NCBI GenBank assembly: GCA_945885475.1
Contig: CAMCYR010000035.1
Coordinates: forward strand, 1 to 33,603
Length of the DNA: 33,603 bases
Origin: Chitinophaga pinensis
GTDB taxonomy: Bacteria; Bacteroidota; Bacteroidia; 2-12-FULL-35-15
Direction of reading: 5' to 3'
Shown here one piece after another: positions 1-6,453 of this stretch. The notes beneath the pieces were generated by a model. The model was not told the origin of the DNA. It was given only the letters and a program-made list of their open reading frames with translations, and made no database searches. A program made the position numbers and the translations under genes. Every line of letters starts with the position of its first letter. Positions within the stretch are counted from its first letter, which is position 1.

Positions 1-109
1 TTTGCCCCCACCATTAAATAGGTAAAATTACTTTGAAATTAGTATTTTTAGGTTCCCTTTTGCGGGGGCTGTTTTAAGCGGAATGGTGGGGTCTGAAAAA
101 TTGAAATTT
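1..109 (+). repeat. Repeat A, copy 1 (inverted-repeat-ended element)
   Basis: Nearly identical to 2683-2790, with only a few substitutions and indels. Its ends form an inverted repeat: GCCCCCACCATT at 4-15 matches the reverse complement of AATGGTGGGGTC at about 82-93 with one mismatch. The size (~90 bp) and terminal repeats resemble a MITE or an IS end. No transposase is recognisable, and the left flank is outside the window, so target duplication cannot be tested. Confidence 0.7.
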
Positions 110-271
110 CCAACAATTTCAAAAATATTAGAATATGATTTTTTTAGGCTTTATCTCTCATCAAATGTTGATGAAAGTAAAGAAATTGAGCGATTGCGAG
201 TAGAGAATGCCTTACTTCGTGAAGTAAATATGTTACTAAAAAAGAAATCCAAAAAACAGTCTTTACATTAG
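83..271 (+). CDS. Doubtful 62-aa ORF beginning inside repeat A
   Basis: I do not recognise this protein. Its start codon lies in the right terminal repeat of element A. The C-terminal half has leucine-zipper-like spacing (EIERLRVENALLREVNMLL), reminiscent of the coiled-coil part of IS3-type OrfA proteins, but this is too short to assign. It may be a remnant of a transposase reading frame or a chance ORF. The stretch from 272 to 462 after it contains nothing I can identify. Confidence 0.2.
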   Translation: MVGSEKLKFPTISKILEYDFFRLYLSSNVDESKEIERLRVENALLREVNMLLKKKSKKQSLH

Positions 272-462
272 TGATCATAACTTTAACTAGATTTGGTGAC
301 TAGCGACAGTTCTCAGCCTATTGTGGCTTAGTGCCTTATACTTATCAAAAAACGGGAAATATAGCCTAAAGATATTGCTTTTAAGCGACAGCCCCTCGTT
401 TAGAAGAGATGTATATAATTTCGGCTCTTCTGGAAGTGAAATTTCGACTTTAATAGCTGAGA

Positions 463-590
463 TTATATACTTCAAGTTTTTGAAAATCGAACATTTCTAT
501 ACTTTAAGAGTGAGAAACACAATGAGAATGAAAAAAAATCAGAGTGCGAAACTTCGCTCTCGCTCTGTTTCTCACTCTGATTTTGTACTC
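463..590 (-). repeat. Repeat B, copy 1: hairpin plus start of a four-helix-bundle gene
   Basis: On the minus strand this repeat reads: hairpin (584-535), a short leader, ATG at 494, then the ten codons MFDFQKLEVY. After these the frame diverges and stops within four codons. MFDFQKLEVY is a typical N-terminus of four-helix-bundle (23S rRNA intervening-sequence, IVP) proteins. The same block occurs at 2811-2929. The repeat begins with the 16 bp core TTATATACTTCAAGTT (463-478), also present at 965-980. It is therefore a separated 5' end of a gene whose body lies at 652-980. Confidence 0.75.
535..584 (-). terminator. Conserved 12-bp-stem hairpin within repeat B1
   Basis: Arms 535-546 (AAAATCAGAGTG) and 573-584 (CACTCTGATTTT) are perfectly complementary over 12 bp with a 26 nt loop. 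A-rich and T-rich ends give it the look of a bidirectional intrinsic terminator. The loop is itself partly self-complementary and can pair with AGAGTGAGAAACA at 507-519, giving an alternative fold. The same structure is at 2879-2928. Confidence 0.55.
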
Positions 591-651
591 TACGGGTTGG
601 ATTTATCGAACTTTTTGGATGGTTTTCAGAAACTTGAAATTCTTCTGTTCG

Positions 652-945
652 CTATGAAAGGTTTTTAATCATCGCATAAAGAATTCTTGAAAGCTCATCT
701 GCTTTAGCAATAAATGCAGCAAATTCTTCCTTTTGTAATATTCCCTGATCGCACAAAATATCCAAAACGGCTACACATTCAAATACTGATCCTCGAGCGG
801 TGGTGAAATAGTTTTTTCTATCTGCCTTGGAAAATTTCCCGGACCCTTCAGCAATATTTAATGCAATACTAAATGATGCTCGGCCTAATTGATCTTTAAC
901 ATGCGAATCCGGTTTAACTTTAACTATAAAGCTTTTGCAATCCAA
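652..945 (-). CDS. Four-helix-bundle protein (23S rRNA IVS/bAvd-like), start missing
   Basis: This is the four-helix-bundle family found in 23S rRNA intervening sequences and related to the Avd proteins of diversity-generating retroelements. The signature is the helix LGRASFSIALNIAEGSGKFS followed by ARGSVFECVAVLDIL, and a final helix ADELSRILYAMIKNL. The cellular role of stand-alone copies is unknown; binding of nucleic acid by the oligomeric barrel is the usual proposal. The only start here is TTG at 945. Family-like sequence continues upstream in frame to 980 (QLEVYKKAKVFH), but no ATG precedes the stop, so the native start has been lost. The missing start appears at 494-465. No 23S rRNA gene is in the window, so this is not an rRNA-embedded copy. 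Possibly untranslated as it stands. Confidence 0.7.
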   Translation of the reverse strand: MDCKSFIVKVKPDSHVKDQLGRASFSIALNIAEGSGKFSKADRKNYFTTARGSVFECVAVLDILCDQGILQKEEFAAFIAKADELSRILYAMIKNLS

Positions 946-1068
946 ATGAAAAACTTTTGCCTTTTTATATACTTCAAGTTGTTTTCGGTTGGGGGCTATA
1001 TTTTACAGACCAAAAAGATGATGATTTTAGTTGCATCGAAAATATAATACATGGTTCAATATAACAGC

Positions 1069-2442
1069 TTATTGATTTCCACAGTCCTGTGCACATGTCT
1101 TTTTACAATATTTTATACTTGAGCTTACACCGCCACTGTCATGAAAGCCCATTGATTTTAATAACGGGCCATATACATCAAATGTTGGTTTTTGGTTGCT
1201 GTAAGCGCCATTGTAATCATAACCCCATCCATATTGTGGGTTGAAAAAAGATCCACAACATACACATTGTCTTTGCCCGCCTCCTGAACTTACTGTCTCT
1301 TGTTTTCTAACTTCTTCTTTTTCTTTTATAGCTAAATCCACCCCTTTATCAGCAGCTAGGTTAAGCTTTTCTTTGTATGTAGAATTGCTTGCAACTACGC
1401 CGAAACCGCGCTTATAGCATAATGCAAGCGGGTAAATAGCTTCAACAGAACCCTTCTCAGCCGCTTGTGAATAATTAACGAAAGCATTGTTAGGATCGAT
1501 AGTAGTACCCCTGCCGTTTTCATAAGCCAAACCCAGCAAATAGATTCCATAGGGGGAGCCCAACTCTGCGGATTTTGACGCATAATTAAAAAAAAGTTTA
1601 TCATCTGCTTTACAACCCTCACCATTAATGGTCATATAGGCCAAAGATCCATAAACTATTGCAAGCAAGTCTTTTCTATCAAAATCACTATTTATTACTT
1701 TCTGATAGTAAGTGTATTTATCATTTTTATCATCCGTAGTTTTAGCATAGTAGAACATTGAGTATGAACTGCCTTCATCAGCAGCCTTCTTATAAAGTAG
1801 CAAAGCGCTGTTTTTATCATATTCATAACCGTTAAACTTCCTAATCAGGAATACAGCCTTCATTTGACACCAAAACCAGTCCTCTTTACTAACTTCTTCT
1901 TCAAGTCCTTTCTGCACAACATTAATCTGATTCGTTTCATTAAAAAATTGGTTGGAGAGGGCTATTACTCTCCAATCGGATGAATTCCTAAGTGTAATAA
2001 ATATATTGTTAGCTGCTAAAGAATCGGCATCTCTAAAATATGAATAACCCAAAAGCGCAGCTGAATATTCACTTGAAAGATTTCTAGCATTTTCTAAACT
2101 CTCATTGTCGAAATGGCCTGTGCTTTTAAATTGGGTTAAAGCTTTCTCAATAAGGGAATTACGATATAAAAAAACACCTGTTATGCCAGCAAAGAGAAGG
2201 GTAGCTAGAGAGAGACAAACTAATACTACCTTTTTATATTTGCGAATCTTTTTAGAGATGTTCGGCATTGCGGAAGGTGCTTTTTTCAACTTATGTACTT
2301 CCGCCTCTATAAACATATCCAACTCATCAACATCTTGCCCTAAAGCTATTCCCTTGCGATGAAGTATTTCTTTGTCTTTTTCGGTGATTTCCCCTTTTTG
2401 AATAGCGAAATCAAGAAGTTGTTTTAATTCTTGGTGTATCAT
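1069..2442 (-). CDS. Sel1-repeat membrane protein with Cys-rich C-terminus
   Basis: 457 aa. Residues 1-52 form a charged helical module (LLDFAIQKGEITEKDKEIL) common at the N-terminus of Bacteroidota membrane proteins. A single membrane segment lies at about 70-93. It is followed by Sel1/TPR-like repeats, clearest as AYMTINGEGCKADDKLFFNY, LGLAYENGRGTTIDPNNAF and LALCYKRGFGV, which usually build protein-binding solenoids. The last ~65 residues hold CVCC and a CxxxCxxxC-type cluster rich in Gly, Tyr and Asn; metal binding or disulfides are possible but unproven. It stands alone, with its own promoter at 2555-2584 and repeats on both sides. Precise function unknown. Confidence 0.75.
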   Translation of the reverse strand: MIHQELKQLLDFAIQKGEITEKDKEILHRKGIALGQDVDELDMFIEAEVHKLKKAPSAMPNISKKIRKYKKVVLVCLSLATLLFAGITGVFLYRNSLIEKALTQFKSTGHFDNESLENARNLSSEYSAALLGYSYFRDADSLAANNIFITLRNSSDWRVIALSNQFFNETNQINVVQKGLEEEVSKEDWFWCQMKAVFLIRKFNGYEYDKNSALLLYKKAADEGSSYSMFYYAKTTDDKNDKYTYYQKVINSDFDRKDLLAIVYGSLAYMTINGEGCKADDKLFFNYASKSAELGSPYGIYLLGLAYENGRGTTIDPNNAFVNYSQAAEKGSVEAIYPLALCYKRGFGVVASNSTYKEKLNLAADKGVDLAIKEKEEVRKQETVSSGGGQRQCVCCGSFFNPQYGWGYDYNGAYSNQKPTFDVYGPLLKSMGFHDSGGVSSSIKYCKKTCAQDCGNQ

Positions 2443-2554
2443 ATTTAGTAAAATAATTTAAATTATTTGATTTTATTTATACCTTTTAAACATTATATAT
2501 TATCTATCTAATAAAGTTATAAAGAAGTATAGGTGAATTAATTTGTATACTAAA

Positions 2555-2584
2555 CAAATATATAACAATTATTAGTAATACAAA
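2555..2584 (-). promoter_or_regulatory. Bacteroidota-type promoter for the Sel1 gene
   Basis: On the minus strand TTTG (2584-2581) is followed after 18 nt by TATATTTG (2562-2555), matching the TTTG/TAnnTTTG pattern. The predicted leader to the ATG at 2442 is about 105 nt and very AT-rich. Apart from this and repeat A2, the 2443-2682 gap shows nothing else. Confidence 0.55.
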
Positions 2585-2682
2585 ATTGACATCAATTCAA
2601 TATGTTGCAAATTTGTCCAAGAGAATAAATTCGTTACCTTACTAGAAATTCCGCACCGAGAGCCCCCACTTGACCACCAATT

Positions 2683-2790
2683 TTTGCCCCCACCATTAAA
2701 TAGGGAAAATTACTTTGAAATTAGTATTTTTAGGTTCCCTTTTGCGGGGGCTGTTTTAAGCGAAATGGTGGGTCTGAAAAAATGAAATTT
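2683..2790 (+). repeat. Repeat A, copy 2
   Basis: Near-identical to 1-109, with inverted ends CCCACCATT and AATGGTGGG. Similarity fades after about 2796. A separate GAGCCCCCAC just upstream (about 2660) echoes the internal GCGGGGGCT of the element. Here only ~20 bp separate A from repeat B, against ~350 bp at the first locus. Confidence 0.7.
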
Positions 2791-2810
2791 ACAACTAAGA
2801 GAGCTTATGA

Positions 2811-2929
2811 ATACTTCAAGTTTTTGAAAATCGAACATTTCTATAATTTAAGAGCGAGAAACAGAATGAGAATGAAGAAAAATCAGAGTGCAAAACTTCG
2901 CTCTCGCTCTGTTTCTCACTCTGATTTTG
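2811..2929 (-). repeat. Repeat B, copy 2: hairpin plus truncated IVP gene start, next to tRNA-Leu
   Basis: On the minus strand, directly after the tRNA-Leu 3' end, come the hairpin (2928-2879), ATG at 2838 and MFDFQKLEV. The frame then runs on into unrelated sequence across repeat A2. No gene body follows. The block matches 463-590 closely, including the alternative pairing partner AGAGCGAGAAACAGA (2851-2865). Confidence 0.75.
2879..2928 (-). terminator. Hairpin downstream of tRNA-Leu (repeat B2)
   Basis: A perfect 12 bp stem (2879-2890 with 2917-2928), a 26 nt loop and a T-run on the minus strand. It starts two bases after the tRNA discriminator base and could terminate the tRNA transcript. 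The same hairpin exists at 535-584 without a tRNA, so the terminator role is probably borrowed from the repeat. Confidence 0.6.
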
Positions 2930-3009
2930 TACCCGGGACCGGAGTCGAACCGGTACGGTTTCCCACAGGTGTTTGAGACCAGCGCGTCTACCAATTCCGC
3001 CACCCGGGC
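2930..3009 (-). tRNA. tRNA-Leu (CAA)
   Basis: An 80 nt class II tRNA. Acceptor GCCCGGG pairs with CCCGGGT (one G-T), the D-arm contains GGTAGA, the anticodon loop is CTCAAAC with CAA at 2975-2973, the variable arm is about 11 nt, and the T-loop is TTCGACT. CCA is not encoded. The anticodon stem has one T-T mismatch. It decodes UUG. Confidence 0.95.
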
Positions 3010-3034
3010 ATTTGTTATTTGGGAAAGCGGGGTG

Positions 3035-3065
3035 CAAAACTACCCAAATGTTTTTGATTCACAAA
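3035..3065 (-). promoter_or_regulatory. Promoter of tRNA-Leu
   Basis: The minus strand has TTTG (3065-3062), 19 nt, then TAGTTTTG (3042-3035), a full match to the Bacteroidota consensus. Transcription would start roughly 15-20 nt before the mature tRNA 5' end at 3009. Confidence 0.7.
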
Positions 3066-3091
3066 AAATATTACTTAAAATCGTCCGTTTT

Positions 3092-3123
3092 TTTGCCAAA
3101 AACTACATTTTTCATTACATTTG
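3092..3123 (+). promoter_or_regulatory. Promoter of prs
   Basis: TTTG (3092-3095), 20 nt, TACATTTG (3116-3123). It is divergent from the tRNA-Leu promoter and 19 nt from the prs ATG, so the leader is about a dozen bases. Confidence 0.7.
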
Positions 3124-3142
3124 CGACCCTTATTTAAAGGCT

Positions 3143-4078
3143 ATGAACTATAAAGTAAAATTGTTTTCGGGTTCCACGACACGAACTTTAGCTGAAAAAA
3201 TCAGCAAAAGCTACGGTCAGGAATTAGGCAAGGTATCTCTGCTTCGCTTTAGCGATGGGGAAATACAAACTTCTTATGAAGAAACAGTGCGTGGTAGCGA
3301 CGTGTTCATTATCCAATCAACTATGCCTCCTACCGACAATTTATTTGAGCTTTTATTGATGATCGATGCCGCTAAACGCGCTTCAGCTCATCAAATTATT
3401 GCTGTACTGCCTTATTTTGGTTATGCGCGTCAAGATCGTAAAGATCAACCACGTGTTGCTATCGGAGCAAAAATGGTTGCGAACTTATTATCTGCTGCAG
3501 GTGCTACACGCATCGTTACCATGGACTTACACGCTGATCAGATTCAAGGATTTTTTGATTTTCCTGTTGATCATCTATACGCCTCTTCTATCTTTTTACC
3601 CTATATCCAGAGTTTAAATCTGCCAAACTTAACAATGGCAGCGCCGGATATGGGCGGATCAAAAAGAGCAAATGCTTATGCGAAGTTTCTGAAATCAGAT
3701 ATCGTTATTTGTTACAAACAACGTGCGAAGGCAAACGTAATTGAAAGCATGACCGTTATTGGTGATGTGGAAGGGAAAGACATTGTATTAGTTGACGATT
3801 TAATTGACACTGGCGGAACACTTACAAAAGCGGCAGACATGATGCTAGACAGAGGCGCTACTAGCGTTAGAGCTGTTTGTACGCACGCTGTTTTATCTGG
3901 TAAGGCTTACGAAAACATAGAAAAATCAAGAATTGTGGAATTGGTGGTTACGGATACCATTCCATTGACGCAAGAATCAAGCAAAATAAAAGTATTATCG
4001 GTTGCCGAACTTTTCGGAAAAGTATTGCACAGTGTGCACAGCTTCGAATCTATCAGCTCCAATTTTATTGTATCATAA
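3143..4078 (+). CDS. prs: Ribose-phosphate pyrophosphokinase
   Basis: Makes PRPP from ribose 5-phosphate and ATP in the cytosol, feeding purine, pyrimidine, His, Trp and NAD synthesis. 311 aa from ATG 3143, the usual family length. The open frame extends upstream through the tRNA, but those codons are not coding because the promoter lies inside that extension. Visible motifs are FSDGEIQTSYEETVRGSDVF near the N-terminus, the flexible-loop region YFGYARQDRK with the conserved Arg-Gln, the metal-binding MDLHADQIQGFF, and the PRPP-binding loop VLVDDLIDTGGTL. Followed at 80 bp by rplY, likely the same or a neighbouring transcript. Confidence 0.97.
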   Translation: MNYKVKLFSGSTTRTLAEKISKSYGQELGKVSLLRFSDGEIQTSYEETVRGSDVFIIQSTMPPTDNLFELLLMIDAAKRASAHQIIAVLPYFGYARQDRKDQPRVAIGAKMVANLLSAAGATRIVTMDLHADQIQGFFDFPVDHLYASSIFLPYIQSLNLPNLTMAAPDMGGSKRANAYAKFLKSDIVICYKQRAKANVIESMTVIGDVEGKDIVLVDDLIDTGGTLTKAADMMLDRGATSVRAVCTHAVLSGKAYENIEKSRIVELVVTDTIPLTQESSKIKVLSVAELFGKVLHSVHSFESISSNFIVS

Positions 4079-4093
4079 AATATATTTAAAATA

Positions 4094-4134
4094 TTGCGCC
4101 GAATACATTTATAAACGTTGGTTGGCTGGCGCAA
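4094..4134 (+). promoter_or_regulatory. Inverted repeat in the rplY leader
   Basis: TTGCGCC (4094-4100) and GGCGCAA (4128-4134) can pair around a 27 nt loop, just before the rplY start. There is no T-run, so it is not an obvious terminator. A role in L25 leader control is conceivable but unsupported. Confidence 0.3.
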
Positions 4135-4158
4135 CAACCGACAAAAAATAATAACAAA

Positions 4159-4776
4159 ATGAAATCAGTATCTATTAGCGGTTCGCCACGTGCGAACGTA
4201 GGGAAAACAGATGCATCTGCTTTAAGAAATTCAAAGCGAGTACCATGTGTACTTTATGGTGGTAATGATCAAGTTCACTTTTCTGTGTTAGAAGCGGACT
4301 TTAAAGATTTAATCTATACGCCACATGTAAGTACAGTGGACTTAGACGTGGATGGCAAAAAATTCAAAGCCATTATTCAGGAAGCTCAATTCCATTCAGT
4401 AAAAGACAATCTTTTGCATGTTGACTTTTTAGAAATTATTGCAGGAAAACCCGTTACAATGAATATCCCGGTTAGAACAACAGGAACTTCTCCAGGTGTT
4501 AGAAATGGTGGTAAATTGAACAAAAAATTAAAAACATTAAGAGTAAAAGGCTTGGTTGAAAAAATGCCTGATACGATTGATATCGCAATTAACACACTTG
4601 AAATTGGTCAAGGTGTTCGTGTTAGCGATATTTCTATCGAAGGGTTAACATTTTTAAATGCTGCAAACATTACTGTGGTAAGTGTTCAAACCACTCGCGC
4701 AGCTGTTGCTGAAGAAACCAAAGCTGCTGCTGCAGGAGCTAAAGGTGCTGCTGCTAAACCAGCTGCTAAAAAATAA
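4159..4776 (+). CDS. rplY: 50S ribosomal protein L25 / Ctc family
   Basis: 205 aa, the long two-domain Ctc form rather than the ~94-aa E. coli form. The N-terminal 5S rRNA-binding beta-barrel includes ALRNSKRVPCVLYGG and the later DFLEI. The C-terminal TL5/Ctc domain runs from about residue 95 (KPVTMNIPVRTTGTSPGVRNGG). It ends in a low-complexity Ala/Lys tail (about 180-205), common in this phylum. It binds 5S rRNA in the large subunit. The prs-rplY-pth order is a frequent bacterial arrangement, supporting the assignment. A strong terminator follows at 4794-4833. Confidence 0.95.
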   Translation: MKSVSISGSPRANVGKTDASALRNSKRVPCVLYGGNDQVHFSVLEADFKDLIYTPHVSTVDLDVDGKKFKAIIQEAQFHSVKDNLLHVDFLEIIAGKPVTMNIPVRTTGTSPGVRNGGKLNKKLKTLRVKGLVEKMPDTIDIAINTLEIGQGVRVSDISIEGLTFLNAANITVVSVQTTRAAVAEETKAAAAGAKGAAAKPAAKK

Positions 4777-4793
4777 TCAATTGTTTCATTTTT

Positions 4794-4833
4794 AAAAAAC
4801 CGCATCCGATGAATATCCGGATTGCGGTTTTTT
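4794..4833 (+). terminator. Intrinsic terminator after rplY
   Basis: CCGCATCCG (4800-4808) pairs with CGGATTGCGG (4818-4827) with a one-base bulge, preceded by six A and followed by a T-run. Confidence 0.85.
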
Positions 4834-4862
4834 ATTTATTTTTATCACTTGGCGGGATTTCG

Positions 4863-4870
4863 TACTTTTG
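4863..4870 (+). promoter_or_regulatory. -7 box of pth
   Basis: TACTTTTG sits only 4 nt before the pth ATG. No clear TTTG at -33. If used, the mRNA is leaderless or nearly so. Confidence 0.5.
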
Positions 4871-4874
4871 AAAC

Positions 4875-5441
4875 ATGAGTAAATTTTTAATTGTCGGGTT
4901 GGGAAACATTGGAGACGAGTATGAGAATACACGGCACAATATCGGTTTTACAATTATAGATACACTCGCCAAAGAGAATAACATTAAATTTACAACCGAC
5001 AAACTTGCATCGGTTGCAAACTATAAATTTAAAGGGAAAACACTGATTTTGATAAAGCCCTCTACCTATATGAATTTGAGTGGAAAGGCGGTTAATTATT
5101 GGATGCAGGCGGAAAAAATACAGAAAGAAAATATTCTTGTACTTACAGATGACTTAGCATTACCTTTCGGGGCAGTGAGGATGAAAGGAAAAGGCAGTGA
5201 TGGAGGTCATAATGGATTAAAGAATATCCAAGAAACATTGGTAACGTCCGAATATGCACGGTTAAGATTCGGAGTAGGCAGCGAATTCTCCAAAGGCCGG
5301 CAAGTAGATTACGTGCTTGGGAAATGGTCGGAGGAAGAAAACAAAACACTTGAACCAAGATTAAAATTGGCAATTGAAATGGTGCAAAATTTTGCTACAA
5401 TAGGATTACAACGAACAATGAGTGCATATAATAACAAATAA
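4875..5441 (+). CDS. pth: Peptidyl-tRNA hydrolase
   Basis: Releases tRNA from peptidyl-tRNAs that drop off the ribosome. 188 aa, standard length. The N-terminus SKFLIVGLGNIGDEYENTRH carries the family's early Gly-rich motif and the catalytic His (H21). YMNLSG and DDLALPFG supply the conserved Asn and Asp, and GSDGGHNGLKNI the later conserved block. Separated from rplY by a terminator, with its own -7 box. The next gene starts 15 nt downstream. Confidence 0.97.
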   Translation: MSKFLIVGLGNIGDEYENTRHNIGFTIIDTLAKENNIKFTTDKLASVANYKFKGKTLILIKPSTYMNLSGKAVNYWMQAEKIQKENILVLTDDLALPFGAVRMKGKGSDGGHNGLKNIQETLVTSEYARLRFGVGSEFSKGRQVDYVLGKWSEEENKTLEPRLKLAIEMVQNFATIGLQRTMSAYNNK

Positions 5442-5456
5442 TTAAAATAAATTAAC

Positions 5457-6377
5457 ATGAAAAAAATTACTCTTCTCTTTCTTACTGTCATCACATCTTT
5501 TTGTGCAACTGCTCAAGCGCTGTACACGTTTGACAGTGTTAAAACAACGTCGGGTACAATTGATCCAAGTCCTGTTCCAATGTTTACCGGCATTACTTGT
5601 AGTGCTTTTTCGGCAACAGGTACTCCTCCAAATTCTTTAGCTGCGCTTCGATTCGATTTTTCTGATTGGTCGCTTGGCTCTGTGGGTGGTCCGGCCGATA
5701 CTCTCTTTTCAGGAATGACGGGAGTAATAAGTACCGCTGAATATTATGAGGTAACATTAACACCTCAGGCAGGATATTCCATTACAGGTGATTCAATAAA
5801 ATTCAGCTTCGAACGTTCGGGAACTGGCGTTAGAAGTTACGTTGTTCGTTCCAGCTTGGATGGATTTACAGCAAACTTAAACGCAGTGTATGCTGCTCCG
5901 AATATAAATGTAGCTGTTCAAGCGGGAAATGTTTTTTTCCTAAAAAAGGATATTGTAACAAATCAAAACAGAAACATCATTGTACTTGATGCTTCTTTCG
6001 CAAATTTAGTTGCGCCAGTTACATTCCGCTTTTATGCATGGAATGCTGAAGCGCCTACTGGAACATTCAGCATCGATAATGTAAATTTTATCGGAAGCTC
6101 AACTCTTGCAACGGGTGTTTCTGAAAAAAACAACATGGATATTACAGTGTTTCCAAATCCATCGCAAAGCGGCTTGTTTACAATTGACTTGAATAATCTT
6201 TCAGGTAAAACAACCATTCGTATATATGATATTATTGGAAATATCATCTACTCAACGGAAACAAGATCAATCGCAAAACAAACGATAGATCTGTCAAACG
6301 TTGCAAATGGAACTTATTTTGTTTCAATCACAAACAACAATGGTACAACAACAAAAAAGATTGTCGTAAGTAAATAA
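5457..6377 (+). CDS. Secreted protein with T9SS type A C-terminal sorting domain
   Basis: 306 aa. The signal peptide MKKITLLFLTVITSFCATAQ is probably cleaved after AQ. The mature region is rich in beta-strand (YEVTLTPQAGYSITGDSIKF, FRFYAWNAEAPTGTFSIDNV) and looks like a lectin/jelly-roll type extracellular domain I cannot name. Residues about 228-306 are a Por_Secre_tail: VFPNPSQSGLFTIDL, IRIYDIIGNIIY, LSNVANGTYFVSI, ending KKIVVSK. This tail sends cargo through the type IX secretion system to the surface or medium. It is 15 nt after pth and followed by a terminator. Ligand or activity unknown. Confidence 0.88.
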   Translation: MKKITLLFLTVITSFCATAQALYTFDSVKTTSGTIDPSPVPMFTGITCSAFSATGTPPNSLAALRFDFSDWSLGSVGGPADTLFSGMTGVISTAEYYEVTLTPQAGYSITGDSIKFSFERSGTGVRSYVVRSSLDGFTANLNAVYAAPNINVAVQAGNVFFLKKDIVTNQNRNIIVLDASFANLVAPVTFRFYAWNAEAPTGTFSIDNVNFIGSSTLATGVSEKNNMDITVFPNPSQSGLFTIDLNNLSGKTTIRIYDIIGNIIYSTETRSIAKQTIDLSNVANGTYFVSITNNNGTTTKKIVVSK

Positions 6378-6393
6378 TTGTTGCCCTTATTAT

Positions 6394-6433
6394 AAAACGT
6401 CCTCTCGCGAATATTCGTGGGAGGACGTTTTTG
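6394..6433 (+). terminator. Intrinsic terminator after the T9SS cargo gene
   Basis: AAAACGTCCTC and GAGGACGTTTT form an 11 bp stem around a partly paired loop (TCGCGAATATTCGTG), with a T-rich tail. Confidence 0.85.
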
Positions 6434-6437
6434 TTTT

Positions 6438-6445
6438 TATCTTTG
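6438..6445 (+). promoter_or_regulatory. -7 box of uvrC
   Basis: TATCTTTG lies right after the preceding terminator's T-run and 8 nt before the uvrC ATG. No -33 element is evident. Confidence 0.45.
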
Positions 6446-6453
6446 TAGTACGA

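Larger units (their letters stand above)
463..980 (-). mobile_element. Candidate 502-bp circularly permuted IVP unit bounded by 16-bp direct repeats
   Basis: TTATATACTTCAAGTT occurs at 463-478 and 965-980 in the same orientation. Between the copies lie the promoter-side hairpin and start codon of a four-helix-bundle gene (left end, reading minus) and the body of such a gene (right end, reading minus). Joining 965-980 onto the sequence following 478 puts MFDFQKLEVY directly in frame with KKAKVFH and the 97-residue body, giving 114 aa, a normal family length. This suggests either a circularising element or a decayed tandem duplication. I see no recombinase. Confidence 0.4.

Noticed and set aside
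287-475. 62-aa minus-strand ORF
   Set aside because: Out of frame with the MFDFQKLEVY start and begins inside the 16 bp core; no recognisable domain.
321-668. 115-aa plus-strand ORF
   Set aside because: It runs across the hairpin repeat and the IVP gene end; its sequence is the antisense of repeat B and resembles no protein.
652-980. IVP gene as an rRNA intervening sequence
   Set aside because: No 23S rRNA sequence surrounds it.
2888-3142. N-terminal extension of the prs frame
   Set aside because: It reads through tRNA-Leu and contains the prs promoter; the Prs family begins at MNYKVKLFSG.
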